A stretch of 64,000 nt of DNA from Pacificibacter maritimus (GCF_003814915.1 NZ_RKQK01000002.1:435184-499183), one strand, 5' to 3'; positions 1 through 8,868 are shown, numbered from the stretch's first letter. The notes: generated by a model not told the origin, from the letters alone. A program made the numbers and translations.

Positions 1-479
1 TGGTGACGTGACTTTGGCCAAGGATCGGGGTAGTTCAAAAACGCTTTTTCAAGACTTTCATCAGGCACCACGTCAAACAGATCGCGCACATCGCCTGGAT
101 GCACCCAAACATTCTGCGTGCCCAGTTTGCGAATTTTACCCAAGAGCATCGCGACACCGTTCATAAACGGTTCGCAACCGATAATTTCAACATCTGGGTA
201 GGTCTCACCCATATGCACCAAATGCTCTCCCCCGCCGAAGCCGATTTCAAGCCACACGGGTTTGTTCTTGAACTTCACGGCCATGTCTATGGGCGTGCGA
301 TCTGGGTTTACATCCCAGCCGACATCGCCAGGCGAGAGGGCATCCAGATCTTCTTCCAGATAGTCTTTTTGGGCTTGGTTCAGCGTTTTGCCATGCAAGC
401 GGCCATAGAAATTACGCCAAGGCGCACCGGATTGATGCGCGCCGGGGGGCTGTTTTTTGGGTGTGGTTTTATCGGTCAT
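1..479 (-). CDS. trmB: tRNA (guanine-N7)-methyltransferase TrmB, 3' part cut by window edge
   Basis: The minus-strand frame opens at ATG 479 (MTDKTTPKKQPPG...) and runs off the window start, so only about 159 residues are visible. They contain the SAM-binding motif LEIGFGGGEHLVHMG, the EPFMNG stretch and the family signature NYPDPWPKSRHH. TrmB makes m7G46 in the variable loop of tRNA, in the cytoplasm. The ORF is intact as far as seen. It is the last gene of the metK-side minus-strand block, separated from metK by accessory genes. Confidence 0.93.
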   Translation of the reverse strand, partial: MTDKTTPKKQPPGAHQSGAPWRNFYGRLHGKTLNQAQKDYLEEDLDALSPGDVGWDVNPDRTPIDMAVKFKNKPVWLEIGFGGGEHLVHMGETYPDVEIIGCEPFMNGVAMLLGKIRKLGTQNVWVHPGDVRDLFDVVPDESLEKAFLNYPDPWPKSRH

Positions 480-553
480 GGGCAGCGATTTATCAGGGCT
501 TTGGCGCGGCGGCAACATCTGCGTTGACCCACCTGAGAACTGATGTGACAGAA

Positions 554-1000
554 CTACGCCTGCTGGATAACGAATAACCCGCCAACCATCATCGCAATTC
601 CCGCCCCACGCATTGCCGTTATAGGGTTTTGCACCGCACCAAATAGGCCGAATTGGTCAATCACAGCTGCGGCCACCATTTGCCCCAAAAGTACGAAAAA
701 CACAGCATTCCCCACCCCAAAGCGCGGTGCGATTGTGGTGATTGATACAATATAAAAGGCAAACAAAACACCGCCAAGGAACAGGTGTTTGGGCTGTGCA
801 AAGACATTTGCGATACTGCTGCTGTGTTCAAAGAAAGACCAATAGATCAAAGCCGCAATACAGGCGGTGCAGGTCAAAATCGCCGCAGCGATAGCAGGCG
901 ACCCAAGGCGTGCGCCAAGTTGCGCATTGAGCGCCGCCAAAATGGGAATACCCACGCCTGCAAAAAACATTACGATGGGGTCACGCAAACTGTCAGTCAT
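554..1000 (-). CDS. YdcZ/DMT-superfamily small membrane protein
   Basis: This 148-residue protein has four to five hydrophobic segments: FFAGVGIPILAALNAQLGA, AAAILTCTACIAALIYW, HLFLGGVLFAFYIVSITTI, AVFFVLLGQMVAAAVI and GAGIAMMVGGLFVIQQ. The pattern and length match the DMT-type YdcZ (DUF606) family of inner-membrane proteins, whose substrates are mostly unknown. ATG 1000 (MTDSLRDP) is preferred over the upstream ATG at 1036 because it starts just before the first membrane segment and has GTGGA upstream. No neighbour suggests a substrate. Confidence 0.75.
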   Translation of the reverse strand: MTDSLRDPIVMFFAGVGIPILAALNAQLGARLGSPAIAAAILTCTACIAALIYWSFFEHSSSIANVFAQPKHLFLGGVLFAFYIVSITTIAPRFGVGNAVFFVLLGQMVAAAVIDQFGLFGAVQNPITAMRGAGIAMMVGGLFVIQQA

Positions 1001-1118
1001 CTGTTGTCCACTTAAAATGGCCCTAGCAAAGGGCATTCAGAATATTGGCCTCAGAGTGCAGCAAGGCTCGCCTCGTTTAAAGCATCATTCTTGCGCAGTT
1101 ACTTTGCAACAATGCATC

Positions 1119-1427
1119 TCAGCCTCGGCGATATATGCCGTAGGCGCGCGCAAAACTGTAACACTTCAGCGGCGCTTTGCAGCTTTTCGCAGGCGTCAAT
1201 TCGCGGTGCCTCTCATAGACCCAATCCATTTTGGCTTTGGATCGGGCATCCTGCGCTAATACCCAATCGAAATGAAAATTCGGATCAAAATAAAATTGGT
1301 CCCCAAGGATCACGGGCGGGCCCAACTTCGCACCCAGCTTGGTCACGAGCACCGTTTTGCCACTGCCTGATGCGCCCTCCAGTCCAGCAGGCTGCTTTAC
1401 GCTGTGATGATACGGATTGTCAGCGCC
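1119..1427 (-). pseudogene. P-loop kinase-like remnant without a start codon
   Basis: The minus frame is open from 1427 (just after TGA 1428-1430) to a stop at 1119. It encodes a Walker A motif LEGASGSGKT (about 1353-1382), followed by VLVTKLGAKLGPPVILGDQF and FDWVLAQDARSK, as in small kinase-like P-loop proteins. No ATG, GTG or TTG precedes the Walker A motif. Only CTG 1380-1382 could start there, and the first GTG (1352) falls after the motif. The frame overlaps the 3' end of the upstream gene. It looks like the trimmed remains of a small nucleoside or uridine kinase-like gene, but a rare CTG start cannot be excluded. Confidence 0.4.
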
Positions 1428-1726
1428 TCAGCCCCCGACACAATTTCAAACAAGCGATCAATGTTAGGGTGCGCGCCAGGACGGTTTTTTGCATCTTCGG
1501 TGTGTTCACCAAACACTGCAAGGCCATGCGTTGCCGCTGCGGCGTCGAGGGTGTCAAAATTTTGGCTAAGGTAATTGTAAACCACCAAAGATCCCTGTTT
1601 GCCTTGCACATTTTCAATCGTCGCAGTGATCTCATCTGCTGCGTTGACAAGGTCGATGCGAAGAATTCCGTCAACCGGAGGCATTTGAGACAGGTTGTCT
1701 TTGAAAGATGTAGTGGGTTGTATCAT
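1397..1726 (-). CDS. DUF2322-like conserved protein
   Basis: This is a 109-residue soluble protein. The core GKQGSLVVYNYLSQNF, then HGLAVFGEHTEDAKN and AHPNIDRLFEI, resembles the DUF2322 family as I remember it. The molecular function is unknown. The start ATG 1726 has the strong ribosome site AAAAGGATatccca. The gene lies between queF and trmB, where related genomes would often have fewer genes. No signal peptide or membrane segment is seen. Confidence 0.65.
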   Translation of the reverse strand: MIQPTTSFKDNLSQMPPVDGILRIDLVNAADEITATIENVQGKQGSLVVYNYLSQNFDTLDAAAATHGLAVFGEHTEDAKNRPGAHPNIDRLFEIVSGAEALTIRIITA

Positions 1727-1807
1727 TGGGATATCCTTTTTTTAAGCTGCACCATAGCGCCTAACTAAAGACGCTATCAGCGCAGAAAGTTCAAATAACT
1801 TTAGCCT

Positions 1808-2272
1808 TCACCCGCGCCCACGATAGGGTGGCACACCTTGATCAGGGATCCATAGATCTTTGGGTTCCGGCCCAGAGGCCCAAAACACATCAATCGGGAT
1901 GCCGCCACGCGGATACCAATAGGCACCAATACGCAACCACTCAGGGTCCAAAAGTTCAGTCAAGCGCTTGCCGATATAAACAGAACAATCCTCATGAAAC
2001 GCGCCATGATTGCGGAATGACCCAAGAAACAATTTCAGAGATTTACTTTCGACCAACCATTTGCGTGGCACATAATCGATCATCAAATGGCCGAAATCAG
2101 GCTGACCTGTCATGGGGCAGAGCGATGTGAATTCGGGCGCTGTAAAGCGCGCGACATAGCGTTCGCCTTCATGCGTATGAGGAACCCGTTCTAGTGTTGC
2201 CGCCTCAGGTGACGCGGGCAAATCCGATGCCCCACCAAGCTGCGTCAGCTTACTTGTATCTGTTTGTACCAT
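1808..2272 (-). CDS. queF: NADPH-dependent 7-cyano-7-deazaguanine reductase QueF (short type)
   Basis: At 154 residues this is the unimodular, YkvM-type QueF that reduces preQ0 to preQ1 in queuosine biosynthesis. Visible signatures are [14 protein letters not shown], which carries the cysteine that forms the thioimide with the nitrile, the [20 protein letters not shown] region used for NADPH and substrate binding, and the C-terminal [13 protein letters not shown] 2272 has AGGTG upstream. It follows metK on the same strand but is separated by a strong terminator at 2317-2344, so it probably has its own promoter. No preQ1 riboswitch was recognised upstream. Confidence 0.95.
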   Translation of the reverse strand: MVQTDTSKLTQLGGASDLPASPEAATLERVPHTHEGERYVARFTAPEFTSLCPMTGQPDFGHLMIDYVPRKWLVESKSLKLFLGSFRNHGAFHEDCSVYIGKRLTELLDPEWLRIGAYWYPRGGIPIDVFWASGPEPKDLWIPDQGVPPYRGRG

Positions 2273-2316
2273 AATTCACCTCTGTCGTTTCGCGATACTT
2301 AGCGCGCTCTTGACCA

Positions 2317-2344
2317 AAGAAAAAGGGCGAGGTTTCCCCCGCCC
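2317..2344 (-). terminator. Intrinsic terminator of metK
   Basis: On the minus strand GGGCGGGG (2337-2344) pairs with CCTCGCCC (2325-2332) around a GAAA tetraloop, with one G-T wobble, and is followed by TTTTTCTTT. It lies 29 bases past the metK stop and before queF. Confidence 0.88.
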
Positions 2345-2372
2345 ACTTATATCAAAGCACGTCGCTTAGAAA

Positions 2373-3554
2373 TCAAAGTGCGCTTTGCAACGCATCCGCC
2401 AGATCAGTGCGCTCCCAAGAAAAGCCACCATCAGCCGCAGGTGCGCGACCAAAATGCCCGTAAGCTGCCGTGCGCGCATAAATTGGCTTGTTCAACTGCA
2501 AATGGGTGCGAATACCGCGCGGCGTCAAATCCATCACTTTCGGAATTGCGGCTTCGATCAAGGCTGGATCAATTTCGCCTGTGCCATGCAGATCAGCATA
2601 GATCGACAAAGGCGCAGAAACGCCAATCGCGTAAGACAACTGGATGGTACATTTTTCAGCCAAGCCCGCCGCCACAACGTTTTTCGCCAAATAGCGCGCA
2701 GCATAGGCCGCAGAGCGATCCACTTTGGTCGGATCTTTGCCAGAGAAAGCGCCACCACCATGCGGCGCGGCCCCGCCATATGTATCCACGATGATTTTGC
2801 GCCCAGTCAAACCAGCGTCACCGTCAGGTCCGCCGATGACGAATTTACCAGTTGGGTTGACGTGCCAGACGGTTTCAGGTGTGATCCACCCCTCAGGCAG
2901 AACGTCCAAAATATAGGGTGTTATCAACTCGCGGACGTCAGCAGAGGACATGCTTTCATCAAGGTGTTGAGTCGACAAAACCAATGACGAAATACCAACA
3001 GGCTTGCCGTCGCGGTATTGCACAGAAAGTTGCGATTTCGCATCTGGCCCAAGGCGTGGTTCTGTGCCGTCTTTACGCACTTCAGCCAAGCGGCGTAAAA
3101 CGGCGTGGGCATAGTGGACTGGTGCAGGCATCAAGGCTTCGGTTTCATTGGTCGCAAAACCGAACATGATACCCTGATCGCCAGCGCCTTCGTCTTTATT
3201 TTCTGCCGCATCGACACCCTGAGCGATATGCGCAGATTGTTCGTGCAGATAGTTCGAAACTTTCAAAGTCTTCCAATGGAACTTGTCTTGCTCGTAACCG
3301 ATGTCACGCACACAGTCGCGCACGATACCATCGATTTTGCCCATGTACTCTTTCAGCTTGGTTTGATCCGAAAGACCAACTTCGCCCCCGATAACAACAC
3401 GGTCTGTTGTGGCAAAAGTTTCAGCCGCAACGCGGGCTTCGGGTTCTTCGGTTAAAAACGCATCCAACACAGCATCTGAAATGCGATCACAGACTTTGTC
3501 TGGGTGTCCTTCAGATACAGATTCGGACGTAAAAATATAATCTTGTCGTGACAT
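2373..3554 (-). CDS. metK: S-adenosylmethionine synthetase MetK
   Basis: The 393 residues match the family length. MetK makes SAM from methionine and ATP. The N-terminal motif [10 protein letters not shown] (residues about 11-20), [30 protein letters not shown] and the phosphate-binding loop [16 protein letters not shown] are all present. ATG 3554 lies just after the GGAG that forms part of a SAM/SAH riboswitch, so translation is probably switched off when SAM is abundant. The gene is closed by its own terminator and sits downstream of lnt. Confidence 0.98.
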   Translation of the reverse strand: MSRQDYIFTSESVSEGHPDKVCDRISDAVLDAFLTEEPEARVAAETFATTDRVVIGGEVGLSDQTKLKEYMGKIDGIVRDCVRDIGYEQDKFHWKTLKVSNYLHEQSAHIAQGVDAAENKDEGAGDQGIMFGFATNETEALMPAPVHYAHAVLRRLAEVRKDGTEPRLGPDAKSQLSVQYRDGKPVGISSLVLSTQHLDESMSSADVRELITPYILDVLPEGWITPETVWHVNPTGKFVIGGPDGDAGLTGRKIIVDTYGGAAPHGGGAFSGKDPTKVDRSAAYAARYLAKNVVAAGLAEKCTIQLSYAIGVSAPLSIYADLHGTGEIDPALIEAAIPKVMDLTPRGIRTHLQLNKPIYARTAAYGHFGRAPAADGGFSWERTDLADALQSAL

Positions 3555-3560
3555 GGGTGG

Positions 3561-3608
3561 TGCTCCGTTATTTCATGTCGCTCACACGTCAGGAAGCCGT
3601 TGTGCGAG
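3561..3608 (-). promoter_or_regulatory. SAM/SAH riboswitch in the metK leader
   Basis: On the minus strand the arm CTCGCAC (3602-3608) can pair with GTGTGAG (3580-3586) around the loop AACGGCTTCCTGAC. The conserved CACAACGGCTTCCTGACGTG block and the downstream CGGAGCA (3561-3567) match my memory of the SAM/SAH riboswitch of Rhodobacterales metK leaders. GCTTCC in the loop can form a pseudoknot with GGAGC, which is also the metK ribosome-binding site seven bases from ATG 3554. SAM binding would therefore hide the ribosome site. Confidence 0.88.
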
Positions 3609-3647
3609 CCGATATGTTTAGTGCGATATAGCGCGTTTTTAGTGGGG

Positions 3648-5147
3648 TCAAACGGTTTCTGATAAATGCCGACGACGACCCGCGATGATCGCTGATAAAG
3701 CCGCAAAGCTTAATAAAATCAAAATAAAGCGATCTGTCAGGCGCAAATACCACGTGGGCGCGAGCGCTGTCGGCAAGGCTGAAATCAAACTTCCCGCCTC
3801 TCCCAACGGCAATTGTGCACGCAAGTTTCCGTAAGGGTCGATCACCGCAGAGATACCCGTATTCGCCGCTCGCACCATAGGCAGGCCTGTTTCGATCGCG
3901 CGAAATCGTGCCTGCGCCAGACTTTGTTGCGGGCCCGAACGCGTCCCAAACCAAGCGTCGTTTGTGATCTGCAGCATCCAATCGGGGCGTATTGCGCTAT
4001 GGGTATCACGCGGGAAGATTGCCTCATAGCAGATCAGCGGCAGTGCCGTTCCAAGTGGACCAAAGTCAAACAGGATCGCTTCTTCCCCCGCAGAAAAACC
4101 GAAACCTTGCTGGGCTGTAAATGTTCGCAAACCAACGGCAGACAGCAAACTTGGTAAAGGAAGATATTCCCCAAAAGGCACCAAATGGCGCTTGTCATAT
4201 ATCTGTTCGACCTGCCCCGATGCACCGATCACGGCGGCAGAATTATATCCTTTGTAACCCTCAACCCGCTGCAAACCCACCACGGCTGGTACACCTTGAG
4301 TTCGCTCAGAAATTTGATCCAAATAGGGCTGAGCTGCATATAAAGGCGCTGCCACAGATGTTTCAGGCCAGATGACAAGATCAACGCCCTCAGGGTCAGA
4401 CAACGCTAAGGCACGATCAAAGAACAGATCAATATAGGCAGGATCCCATTTCAGGTGCTGGGCCGCATTGGGCTGTACAAGGCGCAGATTATGCGTGCTA
4501 TCAGCTGGCAAAGGCTGGGCCAGACGCAACTCACCCAGACCAAACATCGCCGCCAGTGCCAAGGCAGGCCAAAGTGCAACGCGCAAAGATCTGTGAATGA
4601 AAATTCTGGCATATAAAGCGGCCACGCCAAATGTTACGGCGCTTAAACCGTAGGGGCCAACATAGGCCGCCAGCTGCGCCACTGGCGTGTCGAGCCAAAT
4701 ATAGGCAGGCAATGCCCAAGGAAATCCGGTAAACGCAAAGCCGCGCGCCAACTCTGCCAAAGCCCAAACAGCCGCCAGCCCGAAAATACCTGTGCGGAAT
4801 TTTTTGGCGACGTAAAAGGCGCAACTCCAAAATAAAGCGAGCCCTCCAGCCATCGCGCCTAGCGCAAAAGGGATCATCCAAGCATGGCGTTTCGCATCAA
4901 CCAAAAATGGGTCTGCCAGCCAAGTCATTGCACTTAGAAACGCGCCGAACCCTAACCACCATCCTATGGCCGCAGCCGCGCGCGGGGTTTTGGCCCAAGC
5001 CCAAAGGGTCACGCCAAACCCCATGCCAATCAGAGTAATCGGCCAAAGTTGCAAAGGCGCCTGCCCCGCACCACAGCACAGGCCTGCGACCAGCGCCCAA
5101 AAACGCGGCACTTGGACGCTGGCTTTGAACCGTTTTGCGTTGATCAC
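3648..5147 (-). CDS. lnt: Apolipoprotein N-acyltransferase Lnt
   Basis: This 499-residue inner-membrane enzyme adds the third acyl chain to lipoproteins. It has several hydrophobic segments in residues 15-215, then a nitrilase-like periplasmic domain with the catalytic triad Glu262 (WPETS), Lys319 (YDKRHLVPFGE) and Cys373 (LICYEAIFP), and a final membrane segment near 470. The start is GTG 5147 with AAGGGCG upstream. It begins one base after the corC stop, indicating coupled translation in the phoH-ybeY-corC-lnt operon. Confidence 0.95.
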   Translation of the reverse strand: MINAKRFKASVQVPRFWALVAGLCCGAGQAPLQLWPITLIGMGFGVTLWAWAKTPRAAAAIGWWLGFGAFLSAMTWLADPFLVDAKRHAWMIPFALGAMAGGLALFWSCAFYVAKKFRTGIFGLAAVWALAELARGFAFTGFPWALPAYIWLDTPVAQLAAYVGPYGLSAVTFGVAALYARIFIHRSLRVALWPALALAAMFGLGELRLAQPLPADSTHNLRLVQPNAAQHLKWDPAYIDLFFDRALALSDPEGVDLVIWPETSVAAPLYAAQPYLDQISERTQGVPAVVGLQRVEGYKGYNSAAVIGASGQVEQIYDKRHLVPFGEYLPLPSLLSAVGLRTFTAQQGFGFSAGEEAILFDFGPLGTALPLICYEAIFPRDTHSAIRPDWMLQITNDAWFGTRSGPQQSLAQARFRAIETGLPMVRAANTGISAVIDPYGNLRAQLPLGEAGSLISALPTALAPTWYLRLTDRFILILLSFAALSAIIAGRRRHLSETV

Positions 5148-5148
5148 G

Positions 5149-6153
5149 TTACGCCCTTATCGCATCAGCCATAGAGGTTGCACCTGAGGATGGCATTTGT
5201 GGCACAGCGCGTTTCGCCGCATTTGGCAGACGCACGCGAATGCGTTTAATGCGGCGCGGGTCAGCGTCAATGATCTCGAACTCTGTCCCAGTCGGATGCG
5301 GGATCACTTCGCCGCGCACAGGCACACGCCCCGTCAGCAAAAACACCAAACCGCCCAAAGTGTCGGTTTCTTCATCCTCATCCTCTGGCATCAGGCGCAG
5401 GTCTGCTTCGGCTTCGAAATCTTCCAAAGGCGTTTTTGCGAGGGCGATATAAATACCGTCTTCTTGCTGCGTCCAATACAGGTCTTCTTCGACATCGTGT
5501 TCGTCTTCGATTTCGCCAATCACCTGTTCGACCAAATCTTCAAGCGTCAAAAGCCCATCGACTCCACCGTATTCATCAATGACCAAAGCCATATGCATTC
5601 TGTCTGTCTGCATTTTGGTCAACAACACACCGATGGGCATAGAGGGCGGCGCATAGATCAAAGGGCGCAATAGTGTCGACAAATCAAAACGGGTATCTTT
5701 GCCATTAAACCCATGGGTCAGCGCGAAATCTTTAAGGTGAATCAATCCAACAGGCGTGTCCAGTGTGCCGTCGTAGACAGGCAAACGGGAATTTCCACTT
5801 TCGCGAAAGATCTTAACCAGTTCATCTTTTTCGATATCCACAGGCACAGCCGTGATTTCCACCTTGGGCACGGCAACATCATCAACCCGCATAGAGCGCA
5901 GGTTCATCATGCCAGGCCGTTCCACTGGGGCAGGTGCCTCAGCAGGGGGTGTCAAAGGAGTGACCTGATTTGATTTGGAAGAAAGTGACAAGGCAGAAAA
6001 CACACGTTCAAACCAGCCCCGCAGTGGTGCTGTTTTTGCAAAACCTGTGTTTGCGTCTTTGTCGTTCGGGGAGAGGCTCCTATCTGAGACTCTTTTGGGG
6101 TCTTGGTGCGCGCTTTGCGCCGCCGTAGAAGACCCAGGCTCGTTGTCGCCCAT
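5149..6153 (-). CDS. corC: CorC/HlyC-type CBS-domain protein (YbeX)
   Basis: The 334-residue protein has two CBS repeats (about residues 80-200: SRLPVYDGTLDTPVGLIHLKD and HMALVIDEYGGVDGLLTLED) followed by a CorC/HlyC C-terminal domain (TLGGLVFLLTGRVPVRGE). It lacks an N-terminal membrane domain, as in YbeX/CorC of the phoH-ybeY-corC-lnt cluster. The family is linked to Mg2+/Co2+ homeostasis and ribosome function, with no firmly defined reaction. ATG 6153 has AAAGGA seven bases upstream. Confidence 0.9.
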   Translation of the reverse strand: MGDNEPGSSTAAQSAHQDPKRVSDRSLSPNDKDANTGFAKTAPLRGWFERVFSALSLSSKSNQVTPLTPPAEAPAPVERPGMMNLRSMRVDDVAVPKVEITAVPVDIEKDELVKIFRESGNSRLPVYDGTLDTPVGLIHLKDFALTHGFNGKDTRFDLSTLLRPLIYAPPSMPIGVLLTKMQTDRMHMALVIDEYGGVDGLLTLEDLVEQVIGEIEDEHDVEEDLYWTQQEDGIYIALAKTPLEDFEAEADLRLMPEDEDEETDTLGGLVFLLTGRVPVRGEVIPHPTGTEFEIIDADPRRIKRIRVRLPNAAKRAVPQMPSSGATSMADAIRA

Positions 6154-6195
6154 GCGTCCTTTCCAAATTTTACAGCCAAAATGCGGCTTACTGAT

Positions 6196-6687
6196 TTAAT
6201 ATGGGTCAGGGATACCCATAGTTTCAAGTAGTTCTGTCTCAAGTTGTTCCATTATCGCCGCATCTGCATCATTTATGTGATCATAACCCAACAAATGTAA
6301 GATTCCGTGAATGACCAAATGGGTGACATGATGAATAATCGGCTTATTTGCTGCCTCGGCCTCGTTCACGCAGGTGTCGTAGGAAATGGCGATATCGCCC
6401 AACTCAACTTCACCGAACACGTCTGTGGCTGGCAGTTCAGGGACTTGGCCTAGATCTGCACTGCGGTCTTGAGCTGGCCAAGACAGCACATTGGTGGCTT
6501 TGTCTTTATCGCGAAAATCGCTATTGAGCTCTTTGATACGCGCATCATCGCAGCCTAAGATAGAGACTTCGCAAGCCTCAGGATCAATTCCAAGTCGGGC
6601 CAACACTGCGGTGAGCGCATCAGTGGAAATTTGCGCCAACCCAAGCGTTTCCCAGCGCGCATCCGTGATGTCTATGTCAATCTGCAT
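6196..6687 (-). CDS. ybeY: Endoribonuclease YbeY (rRNA maturation factor)
   Basis: The C-terminal metal-binding signature HLVIHGILHLLGYDH (H-x3-H-x5-H) is complete. YbeY is a zinc-dependent single-strand RNase needed for 16S rRNA 3'-end maturation and ribosome quality control. I chose ATG 6687 (MQIDIDITD) because TAGGG lies 8 bases upstream. A longer frame starting at TTG 6708 has no better signal. It lies just after phoH and before corC, which is the usual cluster order. Confidence 0.94.
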   Translation of the reverse strand: MQIDIDITDARWETLGLAQISTDALTAVLARLGIDPEACEVSILGCDDARIKELNSDFRDKDKATNVLSWPAQDRSADLGQVPELPATDVFGEVELGDIAISYDTCVNEAEAANKPIIHHVTHLVIHGILHLLGYDHINDADAAIMEQLETELLETMGIPDPY

Positions 6688-6713
6688 CGCATAAGCCCTA
6701 TCAAACAAAGCGC

Positions 6714-7760
6714 TTAATGCGCAGCTTCGTCCTTCTCATAAGCTTCAATAATCGCAGCCACAAGCGGATGACGCACAACATCTTGCGAGGTGAAATAATT
6801 GAATGCGACTTTATTCACACCCTTCAAAATGCGTTCTGCATCACGCAGGCCAGACGACACACCGCGTGGCAAATCGATTTGGGTGCGGTCGCCAGTGATG
6901 ACCATTCGAGATCCTTCGCCCAAACGCGTTAAAAACATTTTCATTTGCATGGTTGTGGCATTTTGCGCCTCATCCAAAACGACAAACGCGCGGCTAAGCG
7001 TGCGTCCGCGCATGAACGCCAAGGGCGCGATTTCGATAGTCTTTTCAGCCTTGAGTTTTTCCACCAGTTTTGCAGGCAAGAAGTCGTTCAAAGCATCATA
7101 GAGCGGCTGCATGTAGGGGTCGACCTTTTCCCCCATATCACCAGGTAAAAAGCCCAAACGTTCGCCCGCTTCCACTGCAGGGCGCGATAAGATAATTTTA
7201 TCAACATGGCCATTAATGAACATGTTCACGCCCACGGCGACAGCCAGATATGTTTTACCCGTCCCCGCAGGGCCGATGCCAAAGGCCAATTCATTCTTAT
7301 ACAGGCTATCAACATAGGCTTTTTGCGCCTCGGTGCGCGGCTCGATGGTTTTCTTTCGGGTCTTAATTTCCGACCCAGAGCCTTTGAACATCTCGATTTG
7401 ATCCGCAGGGAATGCGCCATCACTGCTGCGCGCTTCGGCCCTTGCCGCTTGCGATTTATGCCCTTTCCCCATGCGGATCGTGCCTGCGATTTCGCCCTCG
7501 TCTATATCGCGCCCAGCATCGAGTTTTAAATATAATTCGGTCAAAGTGGAGCAAGCCATTTCGCGAGGTTCTTCTTCGCCCATGATCGCAAGAATATTCC
7601 CGCGGCGCACGATTTGGACCGACAGATTTGATTCAATTTGCGCGAGATTTCGGTCATATTCACCGCAAAGATCTATAAGCGACCGATTGTCATCAAACTC
7701 CAAAAGAGTTTCATATCCGTTGTCTTGCATGAGCGGGGGGGTAAGCGCGCTGGTGGCCAA
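6714..7760 (-). CDS. phoH: PhoH-like ATPase (YbeZ)
   Basis: This is a 348-residue cytosolic ATPase. Walker A is GPAGTGKT at residues 163-170 and Walker B-like VVLDEAQN follows, with the PhoH core FITGDRTQIDLP-type region (VITGDRTQIDLPRG). The N-terminus is a KH-like region. PhoH/YbeZ is thought to act with YbeY in RNA processing. The start is TTG 7758-7760 with GGAG six bases upstream. ATG 7730 (MQDNGYET) is an alternative. It is the first gene of the phoH-ybeY-corC-lnt operon. Confidence 0.95.
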   Translation of the reverse strand: MATSALTPPLMQDNGYETLLEFDDNRSLIDLCGEYDRNLAQIESNLSVQIVRRGNILAIMGEEEPREMACSTLTELYLKLDAGRDIDEGEIAGTIRMGKGHKSQAARAEARSSDGAFPADQIEMFKGSGSEIKTRKKTIEPRTEAQKAYVDSLYKNELAFGIGPAGTGKTYLAVAVGVNMFINGHVDKIILSRPAVEAGERLGFLPGDMGEKVDPYMQPLYDALNDFLPAKLVEKLKAEKTIEIAPLAFMRGRTLSRAFVVLDEAQNATTMQMKMFLTRLGEGSRMVITGDRTQIDLPRGVSSGLRDAERILKGVNKVAFNYFTSQDVVRHPLVAAIIEAYEKDEAAH

Positions 7761-7899
7761 ATGTGTCTCCGACTCCTAAAGGTCCAATATGTTGATGGTG
7801 CCAAGGGATTGTGTCAGGTGCAAGACGTCATACAAAATATTCATGTGAATTGATGTAAACTGGCGCATTCTTGATCAGGCCAGCGGCATATCACAATGC

Positions 7900-7929
7900 A
7901 AAAAGCCGCCCCTTATGGAACGGCTTTTT
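7900..7929 (-). terminator. Bidirectional intrinsic terminator after the lipoprotein gene
   Basis: AAAAAGCCG (7900-7908) and CGGCTTTTT (7921-7929) form a perfect 9-bp stem with T-runs on both strands. On the minus strand it ends the OmpA/lipoprotein unit 22 bases past the stop. Confidence 0.88.
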
Positions 7930-7951
7930 GTAAAAACTACGATCAGTTGAT

Positions 7952-8284
7952 TTAGATCGGATCACCAAAAGTTGAGCCGCCTTTGAAATTACCAACGGCT
8001 GTGTTGGGTTCCGCCACACCAGAACAGACAGGTTTACCGTATTTATCAACGCGCGGAGACAGGTAGCCCTCAACACCGTCATCAATAATCCAATGGTCAC
8101 AACCGATTGGATCAATCCAAATACCGGCCTGCAATGCTGATAGGTGCTTGGAATCAAATCCACGGTCGACCGTTTTGTCGGCTTTACTCCCCAGCATAGC
8201 GCCAGCGCCTTCGGTGAAAGCAGTTTCACAGGCTGACAAAGAAACGGCAACACCCAGAATCGCGATTACTTTAATAGTTTTCAT
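7952..8284 (-). CDS. Small lipoprotein sharing a domain with its OmpA-family neighbour
   Basis: The 110-residue protein starts at ATG 8284 with GGAG seven bases upstream. Its signal peptide MKTIKVIAILGVAVSLSAC ends in a lipobox with Cys19. The mature part carries the block IWIDPIGCDHWIIDDGVEGY...VDKYGKPVC, which is nearly the same as a block in the upstream OmpA-family protein. The two genes are 11 bases apart and were probably copied from one another or co-evolved as envelope partners. The function is not known. Confidence 0.8.
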   Translation of the reverse strand: MKTIKVIAILGVAVSLSACETAFTEGAGAMLGSKADKTVDRGFDSKHLSALQAGIWIDPIGCDHWIIDDGVEGYLSPRVDKYGKPVCSGVAEPNTAVGNFKGGSTFGDPI

Positions 8285-8295
8285 GCGTCCGCTCC

Positions 8296-8868
8296 TTACT
8301 TGATACAAATGATTTCAACGCGGCGGTTCTTCTGCATACCTGCACTCGTCCCGTTGGACGCGATTGGCATACGCTCACCGTAACCGCGTACATCCGCGAT
8401 CCGCGCACCTGTTTGCGCTGCAATCTTTGCAACAGCATTGGCGCGGTTGTAGCTAAGCTTCATGTTGTATTCGTCAGAGGCACGGCTGTCCGTGTGACCG
8501 ATGATAGTGTATGCTGTGGCACCTGCTTGCGCGAAGAAGCTTTGCAAACGCTGGCGACCCGCCGCAGAGATTGAATAGCGGTCGGTAGCAAACAACTGGT
8601 CTGAATTCATCACAGCGCAGGCTTCGACGGGGTGACATGTTGGGTTACCCTGACGGTCAACTTTAAGGTCCATATACCCTTCAACGCCATCATCCATGAC
8701 CCAGTGTTCACAACCATCTGGGTCAATCCAAATGGTTGGCGCGTAGCGCTCACCATTTACCACGCCAGAAATCATTTGCGCATGTGCGGCCGTGCCTACA
8801 AAAGTCGTGGCGGCTATCAAAGAGCATGCGACCACTGCTCGTCCTTTAGAAAGAAGTTCGTTAAACAC
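8296..8868 (-). CDS. OmpA-family outer-membrane/peptidoglycan-associated protein
   Basis: GTG 8868 (AGGAG upstream) gives a 190-residue protein with signal peptide GRAVVACSLIAATTFVGTAAHAQ. The middle holds the block IWIDPDGCEHWVMDDGVEGY...NPTC. The C-terminus is an OmpA-like peptidoglycan-binding domain (YTIIGHTDSRASDEYNMKLS, then YGERMPIASN and NRRVEI). It probably anchors to cell-wall peptidoglycan. The frame extends upstream to an ATG at 8913, but the ribosome site favours GTG. It is followed by a lipoprotein with the same middle block. Confidence 0.88.
   Translation of the reverse strand: MFNELLSKGRAVVACSLIAATTFVGTAAHAQMISGVVNGERYAPTIWIDPDGCEHWVMDDGVEGYMDLKVDRQGNPTCHPVEACAVMNSDQLFATDRYSISAAGRQRLQSFFAQAGATAYTIIGHTDSRASDEYNMKLSYNRANAVAKIAAQTGARIADVRGYGERMPIASNGTSAGMQKNRRVEIICIK

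Noticed and set aside
867-1768. Two long plus-strand frames over the YdcZ-like, P-loop and DUF2322-like genes
   Set aside because: No ribosome sites and no family resemblance; the opposite frames are recognisable proteins.
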